From assembly GCA_964502145.1 (NCBI GenBank), contig CAZCVI010000020.1, forward strand, positions 1 through 64,000: 64,000 bases of DNA. The letters run 5' to 3'. The stretch's first letter is position 1, and each line of letters begins with the position of its first letter. Below, one piece after another: positions 18,225 to 26,010 of this stretch. This stretch comes from CAZCVI01 sp964502145 (GTDB lineage: Bacteria; Acidobacteriota; Aminicenantia; UBA2199). The notes beneath the pieces are model-generated. The model was not told the DNA's origin, made no database searches, and saw nothing but the letters and a program-made list of their open reading frames with translations. The position numbers and the translations under genes were made by a program.

Positions 18225-19795
18225 TCACGTGCTCCTTTGTTCATGGACATGGTGGTTTTAATAATATCCCGCATACGTCCCGCAGTTAATCCTTCTTCCT
18301 GGGAAACCACGGCTTCATCGGCCATGGTTTGCAGCAGGGTGAGCGCCTGAGAAAAGTGGCGGTTGGATTCGGCTGGATTTTGCTGGCGCAGGGTGATGTG
18401 ACCCAAGGTGAAAAGCGCCAGTATGGAATCTTGGTCCAGGTAGAGGCAGCGTTTTAATTCGCGGACAGCCTCCTCTTCGCGGCCCATTTCTTGCAGGATA
18501 GTGGCTTTTAAATAATATCCGGTAGTGGCCAGTTTATTGGCCAGGATGGCTTTTTCGCACCATAACAGCGCCTCATCCAGATGGCCCAAATTGGCATAAC
18601 AGCGGGCAACCAGGGCACACATCTTGTCGTTGTGGGTTGCAAAAGCAGGGTCACCCTCTATTGGAGCGCCATCTTTCACATGACTGGACAGGATTTCGCG
18701 ATAATTACCCTGACGATAGAGTAATAAAACACCCGGGTAAATATCCATGGGAAGTATGGGAAGTATGGGAATTATGGGAAGTATGGGAAGTATGGGAATA
18801 ATGGGTAAATCTGGGGAGACTGCAACAGGATCGACAGGGGGATAATTGGCTAGTAGAGGCCACTCGGTTTTAAGCGGGGGGTGTTCTGCGACTTTCTCGC
18901 ATTTGGTGAATATCGAATCATACTGCGGTTCCTTGTGGAAACACTGGATGTCAAAGAGATGAAATCCATCGGTTGGAGCGACTAAGAACCAGCCACCCAT
19001 CACCAGGGAAAGATAGAACCGTTCGACCACGGCTTTGGCTTTTTCGGCGGAAAAATACATTAACACGTTACGGCAGAATAGAATATCCATGGCATTGGTA
19101 TAATTCAGCAGTGAGGGATAGGTGTCTTCTGCCAGATTGAGATATTCAAAGCGAACCATCTTGATGATTTGTGGGTCGAGTTGATAGTGTTTGTGGGTTG
19201 TTTTAGTAAAATAGGTATCTTTAACCCAGGCAGGCGTTTCGCGGAAAGACCATTCACTATACAGGCCGGATTGCGCTTGCTCCAGAGCTTTGCCATTGAT
19301 ATCCGTGGCCAGTATCGTGATATCCCAATCTTTTAATTGGTTTTTTTTGCGGTCCAAGATCATGGCAATGGAGTAGGCTTCTTCACCCGTGCTACACGCC
19401 GCGCTCCAGATTCGTAAGGAGCGTGATTTACCTGTTTCTGCCGCCGCAATTAGGCTGGGTAGGATTGCCTTGTCCAACACTTCAAAAGAGGAAGCATCGC
19501 GAAAGAAATAAGTCTCGCCCACGGTCAGATGGCGGCTGAGTATTTCGACCTGTGTTTTATTTAAAGGTGAAGCCAGTAGCCAGCGAATGCAGGCTTCGGG
19601 CTCCTGGAACTCAAAATCAGGCGTGGCTTTACGAATACCCCGTTCCAATTCAGACCAGCGGGCCTCTTTGAAACTGAGGCCAATATAACGGGCCAAGTAG
19701 TCATTTAATTGCGCCAGTAAAGGCGTGGGAATAGCACTTTTAATGACCGTGTCGCCGGGAGTATCACTGGATTTATTAAAAATGTCGTCAGGCAT
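18221..19795 (-). CDS. cheR: CheR methyltransferase with TPR tail and an inserted tripeptide repeat
   Basis: 524-residue receptor methyltransferase. The CheR N-terminal helical domain (residues 10-80) is followed by the SAM-binding domain with LTVGETYFFRD, IWSAACSTGEEAYSIAMI, ILATDIN and DILFCRNVLMYF. After about residue 325 comes a low-complexity segment (Pro-Ile-Leu-Pro-Ile repeats) encoded by the 9-bp array at 18748-18810. TPR repeats (ARCYANLGHLDEALLWCEKA, YYLKATILQEMGREEEAVRE) occupy about 370-500. CheR-TPR fusions, as in Myxococcus FrzF, are known to use the TPR part for substrate selection. It overlaps the upstream cheW by 8 bp and the downstream one by 4 bp. Confidence 0.93.
   Translation of the reverse strand: MPDDIFNKSSDTPGDTVIKSAIPTPLLAQLNDYLARYIGLSFKEARWSELERGIRKATPDFEFQEPEACIRWLLASPLNKTQVEILSRHLTVGETYFFRDASSFEVLDKAILPSLIAAAETGKSRSLRIWSAACSTGEEAYSIAMILDRKKNQLKDWDITILATDINGKALEQAQSGLYSEWSFRETPAWVKDTYFTKTTHKHYQLDPQIIKMVRFEYLNLAEDTYPSLLNYTNAMDILFCRNVLMYFSAEKAKAVVERFYLSLVMGGWFLVAPTDGFHLFDIQCFHKEPQYDSIFTKCEKVAEHPPLKTEWPLLANYPPVDPVAVSPDLPIIPILPILPIIPILPILPMDIYPGVLLLYRQGNYREILSSHVKDGAPIEGDPAFATHNDKMCALVARCYANLGHLDEALLWCEKAILANKLATTGYYLKATILQEMGREEEAVRELKRCLYLDQDSILALFTLGHITLRQQNPAESNRHFSQALTLLQTMADEAVVSQEEGLTAGRMRDIIKTTMSMNKGARE
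18748..18810 (-). repeat. Seven tandem 9-mers inside cheR coding sequence
   Basis: On the plus strand: TGGGAAGTA, TGGGAAGTA, TGGGAATTA, TGGGAAGTA, TGGGAAGTA, TGGGAATAA, TGGGTAAAT. The 9-bp unit equals three codons, so on the coding strand it yields Leu/Ile-Pro-Ile repeats without changing frame. The units match the TGGGA-type arms of the intergenic palindromes at 33944, 57298 and 58399. Confidence 0.95.
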
Positions 19796-20288
19796 CTGGG
19801 TTCTTTTTTATTTTTTTTCCTACCAGGGTATTGAGTGTTAGTTCTTCCTCGTGGGTCAGCAGTTTTTCCAGGTCAGGGATGAGCATCATCCCATTGTCCA
19901 GCTTCATAACGCCCGACAAGAACTGCACGCCCGCGACTATTTTATCCGGGGCCACCACATTTTCCGGTGCTGGTTGGATAACACCGCTAACTGTATCCGC
20001 CACCAGGGCGAATGAGTGGGTAGGAGTATAGACAATAATAAAGCTTTGCTCCGGGTCAATGGGTTTTTCCTGTAAACGGAACCGGCGGGCGATGTTCAGA
20101 ACTGGGAGAATGAGACCTTTATAGTTCACCAGTCCACACACGATTTCCGGGGCTTGGGGCAGGAGTGTGACTTCCACTGCGTACACCACCCGTTGCACCG
20201 CCTCCAGTGGCAGGGCGAATTGCTTTTTTGACAGTATAAATACCAGATAATAACTGGAGGTCGTGGTAGTTACTTCAATCGTATTCAT
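19788..20288 (-). CDS. cheW: CheW-like coupling protein (166 aa)
   Basis: First gene of the chemosensory cluster. It is a standard-length CheW: YYLVFILSKKQFALPLEAVQ, then LPQAPEIVCGLVNYKGLILP, VLNIARRF, FIIVYTPTHSFALVADTVSG and a C-terminal lysine-rich tail. I begin at the ATG at 20288 because AAGGA precedes it. The longer frame starts with a hydrophobic Phe/Tyr-rich leader that looks like non-coding sequence and overlaps the region used by the divergent promoter. It overlaps the cheR start by 8 bp. Confidence 0.92.
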   Translation of the reverse strand: MNTIEVTTTTSSYYLVFILSKKQFALPLEAVQRVVYAVEVTLLPQAPEIVCGLVNYKGLILPVLNIARRFRLQEKPIDPEQSFIIVYTPTHSFALVADTVSGVIQPAPENVVAPDKIVAGVQFLSGVMKLDNGMMLIPDLEKLLTHEEELTLNTLVGKKIKKNPDA

Positions 20289-20417
20289 TGATTTTTCCTT
20301 GATGCTTATATGGTAATATATTTCAGGTACGAAAGTAAATGGGTAAAAGAAAAAAAAATAAAATACGTGGCGTCCCACCCCGCAGGGTTCTTAGAAAAAA
20401 GAAAAAAAGTGTTGGAG

Positions 20418-20446
20418 TTGAAAAAAAAAGGGGGATGCTCTATAAT
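20418..20446 (+). promoter_or_regulatory. Promoter of the AbiEii-like pair, leaderless geometry
   Basis: TTGAAA (20418-20423), 17 bp, TATAAT (20441-20446). Transcription would start at about 20453, leaving only two or three bases before the ATG at 20456. An upstream ATG at 20435 would then not be transcribed. Confidence 0.65.
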
Positions 20447-20455
20447 AAGAGCACC

Positions 20456-20770
20456 ATGACACACCTAAACCCGAAACCGCAGGTCAGCCTGGCCCCGTTG
20501 GAACACCTGTTCTGGGACCATAATTACGCCTATAGCGGGCAAGAACTGTACGATTTTGTGCTGGGCCACAGGGAGATCAGGGAGCTGGACCGCGACCAGG
20601 TCAAAGCCCGCATGTTAATGACGGTGGGCTGGTACCGCTTGATTGATATTTTTGGATTGTTAAACCTGCGATTACTCTTAACCGATCCAGCGCTGGAAAA
20701 CGTCTGGGTGGATAGCTTGAGGAACCAATATGCCCTGGCCAGAAAAACCGTTGAACAATCCCTATCATAA
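20456..20770 (+). CDS. Small unknown protein paired with AbiEii-like nucleotidyltransferase
   Basis: About 104 residues from the ATG at 20456. I chose this over the in-frame ATG at 20435 because the only good promoter (TTGAAA-N17-TATAAT) points to a start just before it. The later part is rich in Leu, Arg and Asp (GHREIRELDRDQVKARMLMT, LLTDPALENVWVDSLRNQYA) and mostly helical. No family is recognised. It overlaps the nucleotidyltransferase gene by 41 bp, so the two proteins are co-translated. Small genes in this position next to AbiEii-type toxins often encode the antitoxin, but this one does not show the usual winged-helix AbiEi motif. Its role is inferred from position only. Confidence 0.65.
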   Translation: MTHLNPKPQVSLAPLEHLFWDHNYAYSGQELYDFVLGHREIRELDRDQVKARMLMTVGWYRLIDIFGLLNLRLLLTDPALENVWVDSLRNQYALARKTVEQSLS

Positions 20771-21434
20771 ACTCTATCAGTGCCAAGATGACGTGTTAAC
20801 CTTCATGAATACCATGGGTTCTCCTTTTTATCTGGGTGGTGGGACCGCGTTAAGCCGTTTTTTTTTTAATCATCGGTATTCCGATGATCTGGATTTTTTT
20901 TTATTGCCCGATGTGGATTTTGTCACCTGCGTGCATGAACTTCAGGGCCAATTGGAAGATCATGGGTATCATGTTTCGACCTTCGGTTTCTCGCCAGATT
21001 TTGCCAGATTTGCCATCACCGAACCCAACCGCTTTCCCCAGATGCCACTCAAGTTAGATTTCATCCGTCCCCGTGCAAACGCCCATGTGGGCGATTTTAT
21101 CGCCACCCCCCTATTCCCCAGAATCGATAACCCCAAAAACATCCTGGCGGAGAAACTGGTCTATATCCATAAAAAGTTCCCCAAAGATATGGCGGACATC
21201 TGGGTGATATGCCAGAACCTCGCTTTCGATTGGGAAGATATCATCACGGCCACCGCCCGTAAGGCAACCACGGACCCCCTTTTTCTGGCGGAAATCGTGG
21301 CTCAATTCGATGCCCATGAACTAAACACGGTATTATGGATAAGACCATTTCACGTGGCAGAGTTTGAGCGGGATCGCCAGCTTATCATTAAAAACATCAT
21401 CACAAAAGAGAGCAATCAATTATTTTCCGCTTAG
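20730..21434 (+). CDS. AbiEii/AbiGii-like nucleotidyltransferase (type IV TA toxin-like)
   Basis: 234-residue protein with the AbiEii-type NTase signature: FYLGGGTALSRFFF at about residues 32-45 followed by RYSDDLDFFLL, with the paired acidic residues expected to bind metal. LKLDFIRPR supplies a further Asp. The helical C-terminal part (DNPKNILAEKLVYIHKKFPKDMADIWVI) carries the Lys-Asp pair seen in the family. Such enzymes act as toxins of type IV-like toxin-antitoxin and phage-abortive systems, some by nucleotidylating tRNA. At 234 residues it is shorter than many AbiEii proteins of about 300. It overlaps the upstream small gene by 41 bp. The left inverted repeat of the adjacent non-coding block runs over its last codons. 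Confidence 0.8.
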   Translation: MPWPEKPLNNPYHKLYQCQDDVLTFMNTMGSPFYLGGGTALSRFFFNHRYSDDLDFFLLPDVDFVTCVHELQGQLEDHGYHVSTFGFSPDFARFAITEPNRFPQMPLKLDFIRPRANAHVGDFIATPLFPRIDNPKNILAEKLVYIHKKFPKDMADIWVICQNLAFDWEDIITATARKATTDPLFLAEIVAQFDAHELNTVLWIRPFHVAEFERDRQLIIKNIITKESNQLFSA

Positions 21435-21458
21435 GAGCAGTTACGAAACAACCGGATC
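21427..21458 (+). repeat. Left 32-bp inverted repeat of a 0.9-kb non-coding block
   Basis: The reverse complement of this segment matches 22319-22350 at 28 of 32 positions (shared core GCTCCTAAGCGG and GGTT-TTTCGTAA). It covers the last codons and stop of the nucleotidyltransferase gene. A second matching block (AAAATTCG at 21474, its complement at 22290) lies further in. Confidence 0.8.
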
Positions 21459-22318
21459 ATTTTCGATTCAACCAAAATTCGAGAAACAAGAAGACCTTGC
21501 ATTGTTTCGCCACGTTAAGAATTTTCATGTGATGTGGTTATCGTAATTATGAACTGCTCAAATATCCAGTTGATCTTCGCCATCCGCGCTATTCATTAAT
21601 CAGCCTGGCCCAAAACCTCATTTTTGGCCCTTTTTGCTCAATAGAGAGCAACAAATCACCAGTCATCACACTATTTGGCGAAAAACAGCCGTCATAGGTC
21701 AATGATTGCCTAAAAATAGTCTCGTATCATTAAAAATTGTGCTCAATGACCAAAATGAACTAATTTTTCTGAAAATAAGCCAATTTCCCAGATAAAAAGC
21801 CATCCATTGACCAAAAACCGTCATCAGAGTCCCAAAAACTCCTCGCATGACCTCAAACTGTCAATGGTGCAGAAAATTACTCAATTCATTGAGAAAATTA
21901 CTGTTATGTTCGAGAAATTTTCTTTAATATTACAGTAATTTTCTATTATATTTGAGAAAATTACTTGAATCATAAAGAAAATTACTGAATCATTCGAGCT
22001 ATTTCTTCATGATTTGAGAAAATTACTGCAACTATGGCGCTATATCGTCATGGATGACGTGATGGCTGAAAATGTCTCGTTTTTTTGTCATAGATGACAT
22101 GAATAGGTCAATTTATCACCGTTATTACTGGCGAATTAAGAAATTCCCGAAATCATGACCTTCCTACGACAAAATTGCAGAACAATATTCAACGATTTGA
22201 CTCTATCGGTTAAAGATCACGTTATTCATGCTCTTGCGACCCACGAGTGGCAATGGTGGGCTCCAAGCTGAAACCATGCCGCAAGTGGACGAATTTTCTT
22301 CCAAACAACATCAGAAAG
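21459..22318. repeat. Non-coding block with 21-bp-phased repeat array
   Basis: There is no credible gene in about 860 bp. The word AGAAAATTACT or a close variant begins at 21871, 21892, 21913, 21934 (reverse orientation), 21955, 21976, 21997 (weak) and 22017: eight units at 21-bp spacing, one spacing of 20. To the left, A-tracts continue at about 20-21 bp from about 21735 (TAAAAATT, CCAAAATG, TGAAAATA, GATAAAAA, CCAAAAAC). To the right, GTCATGGATGAC and GTCATAGATGAC near 22050-22110 are further small palindromes. Phased A-tracts predict bent DNA. Confidence 0.8.
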
Positions 22319-22350
22319 GATCAGGTTATTTCGTAATAGCTCCTAAGCGG
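22319..22350 (-). repeat. Right 32-bp inverted repeat of the non-coding block
   Basis: Partner of 21427-21458, with 28 of 32 positions matching; mismatches are at four scattered sites. The outer edges beyond the repeats do not match each other, and no target-site duplication is obvious. Confidence 0.8.
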
Positions 22351-22369
22351 GCGAAGTGGAATTGGTGGA

Positions 22370-22404
22370 TAAAAAAAAAGAAGCGGCAGTTCCTACTGCC
22401 GCTT
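22370..22404 (-). terminator. Rho-independent terminator of the DOMON-barrel gene
   Basis: On the minus strand AAGCGGCAGT, a 4-nt loop and ACTGCCGCTT form a perfect 10-bp stem, followed by C and a run of nine T. It lies about 52 bp after the stop at 22457 and closes the mal operon. Confidence 0.95.
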
Positions 22405-22456
22405 CCTTTAATATGTTTAACTTGTATTTTTTCAGGTACTGACTTTTAAAAGAGAC

Positions 22457-25078
22457 TTAAAAGGCGATTTCAAGAAACGCTCTGCACCGGAGCAGCTTCC
22501 AGTCGTCGTAATTTACACCACCCAACCAATCATTACCGGTGTATTTTTCACCGATATAACCGATCTTGATACCACCAAAATTGTACTTGCCCATAAAATA
22601 TAAACGGTTCTTTTTGTTGGGCAAATTGGTGATACCACGACTCATATCGTCGTCAAATACGGTGTAACCGAGCTTGAGATACACTTCATTGGCTACCTGC
22701 GCACCGAGACCTAAATCATAAATCCATTTCTTGCTGGAATAATCATCGGCAGTGGTGGTGATATCTATACCATCTTCATCTTTGATGTACTTGGCTTTCC
22801 CGGAAAAATCCCAGGTGATACCTATAACATTAAAGGTGTATTTCAATTTTAACAGGGCAATAGTGGTTTTGCGGTCCTGGTTTTGGTTCCAGATTCTCAG
22901 GTTGACGGGGTAAAGGGTCATGTCTCTGCCCTGACCATTGGAATTATAATCCAACGTGGTGTATTCAAGACTTAAATCCAGAGTGTCTCGCCCGTAAGAA
23001 GCAAGAGCGGTAAGACCTTTCCAACCGATGATGCTTTCATAAGCCATCTCGTCGAACTGGAGCTCGGAGTTGTCAGCAATAGCAGAAGGAGACTGACCAC
23101 AGGTGCCATTAAAACTGGCCCAATCATAACCATAACGCCAGCGCTCGTCATTGCTGATGAGATTATAGCGACCGGACATGTCGTCACCTTCAAAACCCTC
23201 GGTGAGCAATACATCCTGCTCTCTTCTGGACGCCATCACGGATAAATAATCCTCGCCGACATTAAAATACTCCAACCCAAAACTCAAGCCCATGTGAAAT
23301 GGATCATCGAACTGCGCGGTTAATTTATAGGCAGTATCACTCAAATCTTTGGCAGGCATGCTGTTCCAACCACCCCAATCCTGGGTATAGTTTTGGGCAT
23401 TATAATCGGTCTTGGTAGAGGTGAACATACCGGATAACTGCAACCAAGTGATGGGTGCGGCATCAAATTCGACGGATAAAACGGTGTTTTCAAAACGATC
23501 TTTAAAATCTTTACCGTTGCGGGGATTGGTGTCAGCAGAGTCACCTTCGACATCTTTGGAATAATAACCGATCAAACGGAAATTGAAATTGGGCGATACG
23601 GGGAAACGGAGATTGGCACCATAAGCATAATCCCGGTTAATAAAGGCTCTACCCGTAGCATCATCGGCTGAACCACCGGTAGTCCAACCAGGACCGGCCC
23701 ACAAGGAAGGTAAACTGATGCGGGCGAGATCATAATTGAACCATTTGGCAACCTTGGCGGCGAAAAATATGCCGGCTGCATTGTCGCGGTCAATATAACG
23801 CAAACGACCGATGGTCCAAGGACTGAACATGCCAAGATCACTGCTGCCTAATAGCACATTGTCCACGATGCCCTGCATCCAATCGGGGGTTCTGAATTGT
23901 CCCCAAATTCCACGCAACTTCATCAACTGCGCTTTTTCCAGATTGTCATTGTTCCAATACGTGGCCCAGAAATTGTTTCTGAACCGGCTGCTGATCCTGA
24001 GTCCCACTTCAGCATACTTGGAAACCTTGGCAAGCAAGTTAAATTCTATCTCGGAAACAATACCATTATGTCCACCCTCACCACCGGAAAGGTTGGAAAA
24101 TTGACTGGTGTCATTACCATGCATAAAATTGGTGAATAATTTTCCGGAGGTCTTCAAGCCAAACGCACTGGAAGGGCCAGCAGCGGGACGGGCTACAGCT
24201 ACAACGGGAACAGCAGGTGCTTCACTGGCAACCGGAGCAGCTATTTCAACGGTTTTGCCTGCATAAAGCATGGGCAATTTAACATACACGTAAGCGGACG
24301 GGTCAGCTCCACTTACATACTGGGCCATAATCTTGTGTTGGGTCTCTTTCTCAGCATCGGAACCGGTTCCCGGCGCACATAACATATCCATAAAATGGGG
24401 ATCACCATCATAATCATCACCACCACCAAAGCGGTGCTGGCCTTCATACTCGTTGACACGGCGGGTTAAAATTTCATTGGGGCCGGGGAATCCCTCGTTA
24501 GAGGTTAACAATACCTGCCATCCCCATTGAGCACTGACATCTGCGCCCAGGTCTTCTTTTTTAATAAGGGCGATAAACGTTTTACCACGGGGAACGACTT
24601 GAATAGGTACAATAACGTCTTTGGCTGCATCTCCAGCCTTGGTTTTCACCTCGGTTAATACTTTTGACATGGGCTGGGGACTGATGACAATAGCTTTTTC
24701 CCAATAACACTCGGGAGCAAACGCGGCATTCAAACCGGGTAATGTGAGGGCATGGCCACTGTTGGGTTGGCCATCCATGTCGATGAACACAAACGCCTGC
24801 TGGGTACTAAAACCACTGGCCATAGACCAGGGATTCTCCAACGTGGCATTAACGGTAATAGAGATTTCCACAGTGGACCCTTTGTCTTTGATGACTACTT
24901 TGGTAAGATCAAAAGAACCGGCGGTATAAACAGGGTCGGTGGGATAGGTGAAATTACCGGGCCCATTGTCATCTCCAATGGGGTCCTTGAATGTGATGGG
25001 CTCTTCGGCGAATAGTGACGCGGAAAAGACCAGGATAACGATTAACAATGTCAGCAAGATGTTTTTCTTTGCTATCAT
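22457..25078 (-). CDS. Outer-membrane beta-barrel with N-terminal glucodextranase-like DOMON domain
   Basis: 873-residue secreted protein. A signal peptide (MIAKKNILLTLLIVILVFSASLFA) is followed by a domain with TFKDPIGDDNGPGNFTYPTD...GSFDLTKVVI, the signature of the glucodextranase C-terminal, DOMON-like, carbohydrate-binding module (about residues 28-270). After an Ala/Pro/Val linker (about 275-300) the remaining 570 residues alternate aromatic and polar residues in strands with Asn/Asp/Gly turns, and the chain ends RAFLEIAF, with the terminal Phe typical of outer-membrane barrels. It sits last in the lacI-malKEFG operon, so it probably binds and admits alpha-glucans at the outer membrane. 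A strong GAAGGAGG site precedes the ATG. The function is inferred. Confidence 0.8.
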   Translation of the reverse strand: MIAKKNILLTLLIVILVFSASLFAEEPITFKDPIGDDNGPGNFTYPTDPVYTAGSFDLTKVVIKDKGSTVEISITVNATLENPWSMASGFSTQQAFVFIDMDGQPNSGHALTLPGLNAAFAPECYWEKAIVISPQPMSKVLTEVKTKAGDAAKDVIVPIQVVPRGKTFIALIKKEDLGADVSAQWGWQVLLTSNEGFPGPNEILTRRVNEYEGQHRFGGGDDYDGDPHFMDMLCAPGTGSDAEKETQHKIMAQYVSGADPSAYVYVKLPMLYAGKTVEIAAPVASEAPAVPVVAVARPAAGPSSAFGLKTSGKLFTNFMHGNDTSQFSNLSGGEGGHNGIVSEIEFNLLAKVSKYAEVGLRISSRFRNNFWATYWNNDNLEKAQLMKLRGIWGQFRTPDWMQGIVDNVLLGSSDLGMFSPWTIGRLRYIDRDNAAGIFFAAKVAKWFNYDLARISLPSLWAGPGWTTGGSADDATGRAFINRDYAYGANLRFPVSPNFNFRLIGYYSKDVEGDSADTNPRNGKDFKDRFENTVLSVEFDAAPITWLQLSGMFTSTKTDYNAQNYTQDWGGWNSMPAKDLSDTAYKLTAQFDDPFHMGLSFGLEYFNVGEDYLSVMASRREQDVLLTEGFEGDDMSGRYNLISNDERWRYGYDWASFNGTCGQSPSAIADNSELQFDEMAYESIIGWKGLTALASYGRDTLDLSLEYTTLDYNSNGQGRDMTLYPVNLRIWNQNQDRKTTIALLKLKYTFNVIGITWDFSGKAKYIKDEDGIDITTTADDYSSKKWIYDLGLGAQVANEVYLKLGYTVFDDDMSRGITNLPNKKNRLYFMGKYNFGGIKIGYIGEKYTGNDWLGGVNYDDWKLLRCRAFLEIAF

Positions 25079-25170
25079 ATTTCCTCCTTCATTTTTTTGT
25101 TTTTATTTAAGAAAGTATTGTTATGTGTTCAGTATTAATAATTCATTGTTTAATGGGGTATTCATGCAGG

Positions 25171-26010
25171 TTATCCTTTGACACCGCCAGCAGTGAGGCC
25201 GGAAACGAGGTACTTTTGCAGCATGAAGAACAAAGTGACAATCGGAATGGAAACAAGCACGGCCCCGGCGGCAAAATATCCCCAATCCTGGGCAAATTGC
25301 CCGACAAAACTCTGCAAACCCACAGGTAATGTATAAGACTTTTCACTGTTCATAAAGGTGGCGGCCAGAATAAATTCGTTCCAAGCAGTCATGAAAGAAA
25401 ACAGGGCAGTCACAGCCACGGCGGGTTTGGCCAGGGGCAGGATGATCATATAGAATATTTTGGTCTTGGAGGCACCATCTATTAAGGCGGCTTCTTCGAG
25501 ATCACGGGGGATAGTGTCGAAATATCCCTTTAACATCCACACACAAAAGGGAATGGCGGTGGTGGAATAAATGAGCACGAGGGCGAAAAGGCTGTCTAAT
25601 AAACCGAGCATATTAATGATCATATAAAGAGGGATCATCATCATGGTGCCGGGGAACATCTGGGTCACGAGAAAAGAGAGGAGGCCAGCGGTTCGTCCAG
25701 GAAAGCGGAAACGGGAAAAAGCATACCCGGCAGTGGCAGCGAGGAATACTCCCACCAGAGTGGTGGCACCGGCGACAATCACACTGTTCAGCAACCATTT
25801 GAAAAAGGGTTTGTCAAATAACAGGTAGGAAAAGTTGGCCAGGGTAGGGGTCTCGGGAAACAAACTCAAGCTGATACTGAGCCCCTTGGAAGATCCAAAC
25901 GCGATCTTGAGAACCCACAACACGGGATAGATAGTGCCGATAGTGAAGATAATAATGGCTACCTGGAGTAATATATTGCCAATCGTGGTTTTTTGTTTTT
26001 TGTTGCTCAT
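25171..26010 (-). CDS. malG: Maltose/sugar ABC transporter permease (MalG type)
   Basis: 279-residue inner-membrane permease with six hydrophobic segments. The cytoplasmic EAA loop EEAALIDGASKTKIFYMIIL contacts the ATPase. The end KYLVSGLTAGGVKG is the usual MalG C-terminus. The start overlaps the malF stop (TGATG), so production of the two permeases is coupled. Together with MalF, MalE and MalK it forms an importer for maltose, maltodextrin or similar sugars; the exact sugar is inferred from the neighbouring glucosidase and amylases. A gap of 92 bp separates it from the barrel gene. Confidence 0.92.
   Translation of the reverse strand: MSNKKQKTTIGNILLQVAIIIFTIGTIYPVLWVLKIAFGSSKGLSISLSLFPETPTLANFSYLLFDKPFFKWLLNSVIVAGATTLVGVFLAATAGYAFSRFRFPGRTAGLLSFLVTQMFPGTMMMIPLYMIINMLGLLDSLFALVLIYSTTAIPFCVWMLKGYFDTIPRDLEEAALIDGASKTKIFYMIILPLAKPAVAVTALFSFMTAWNEFILAATFMNSEKSYTLPVGLQSFVGQFAQDWGYFAAGAVLVSIPIVTLFFMLQKYLVSGLTAGGVKG

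Noticed and set aside
21871..22027. CRISPR array
   Set aside because: The repeated word is only about 11 bp, units are degenerate and one is inverted, and there is no cas gene.
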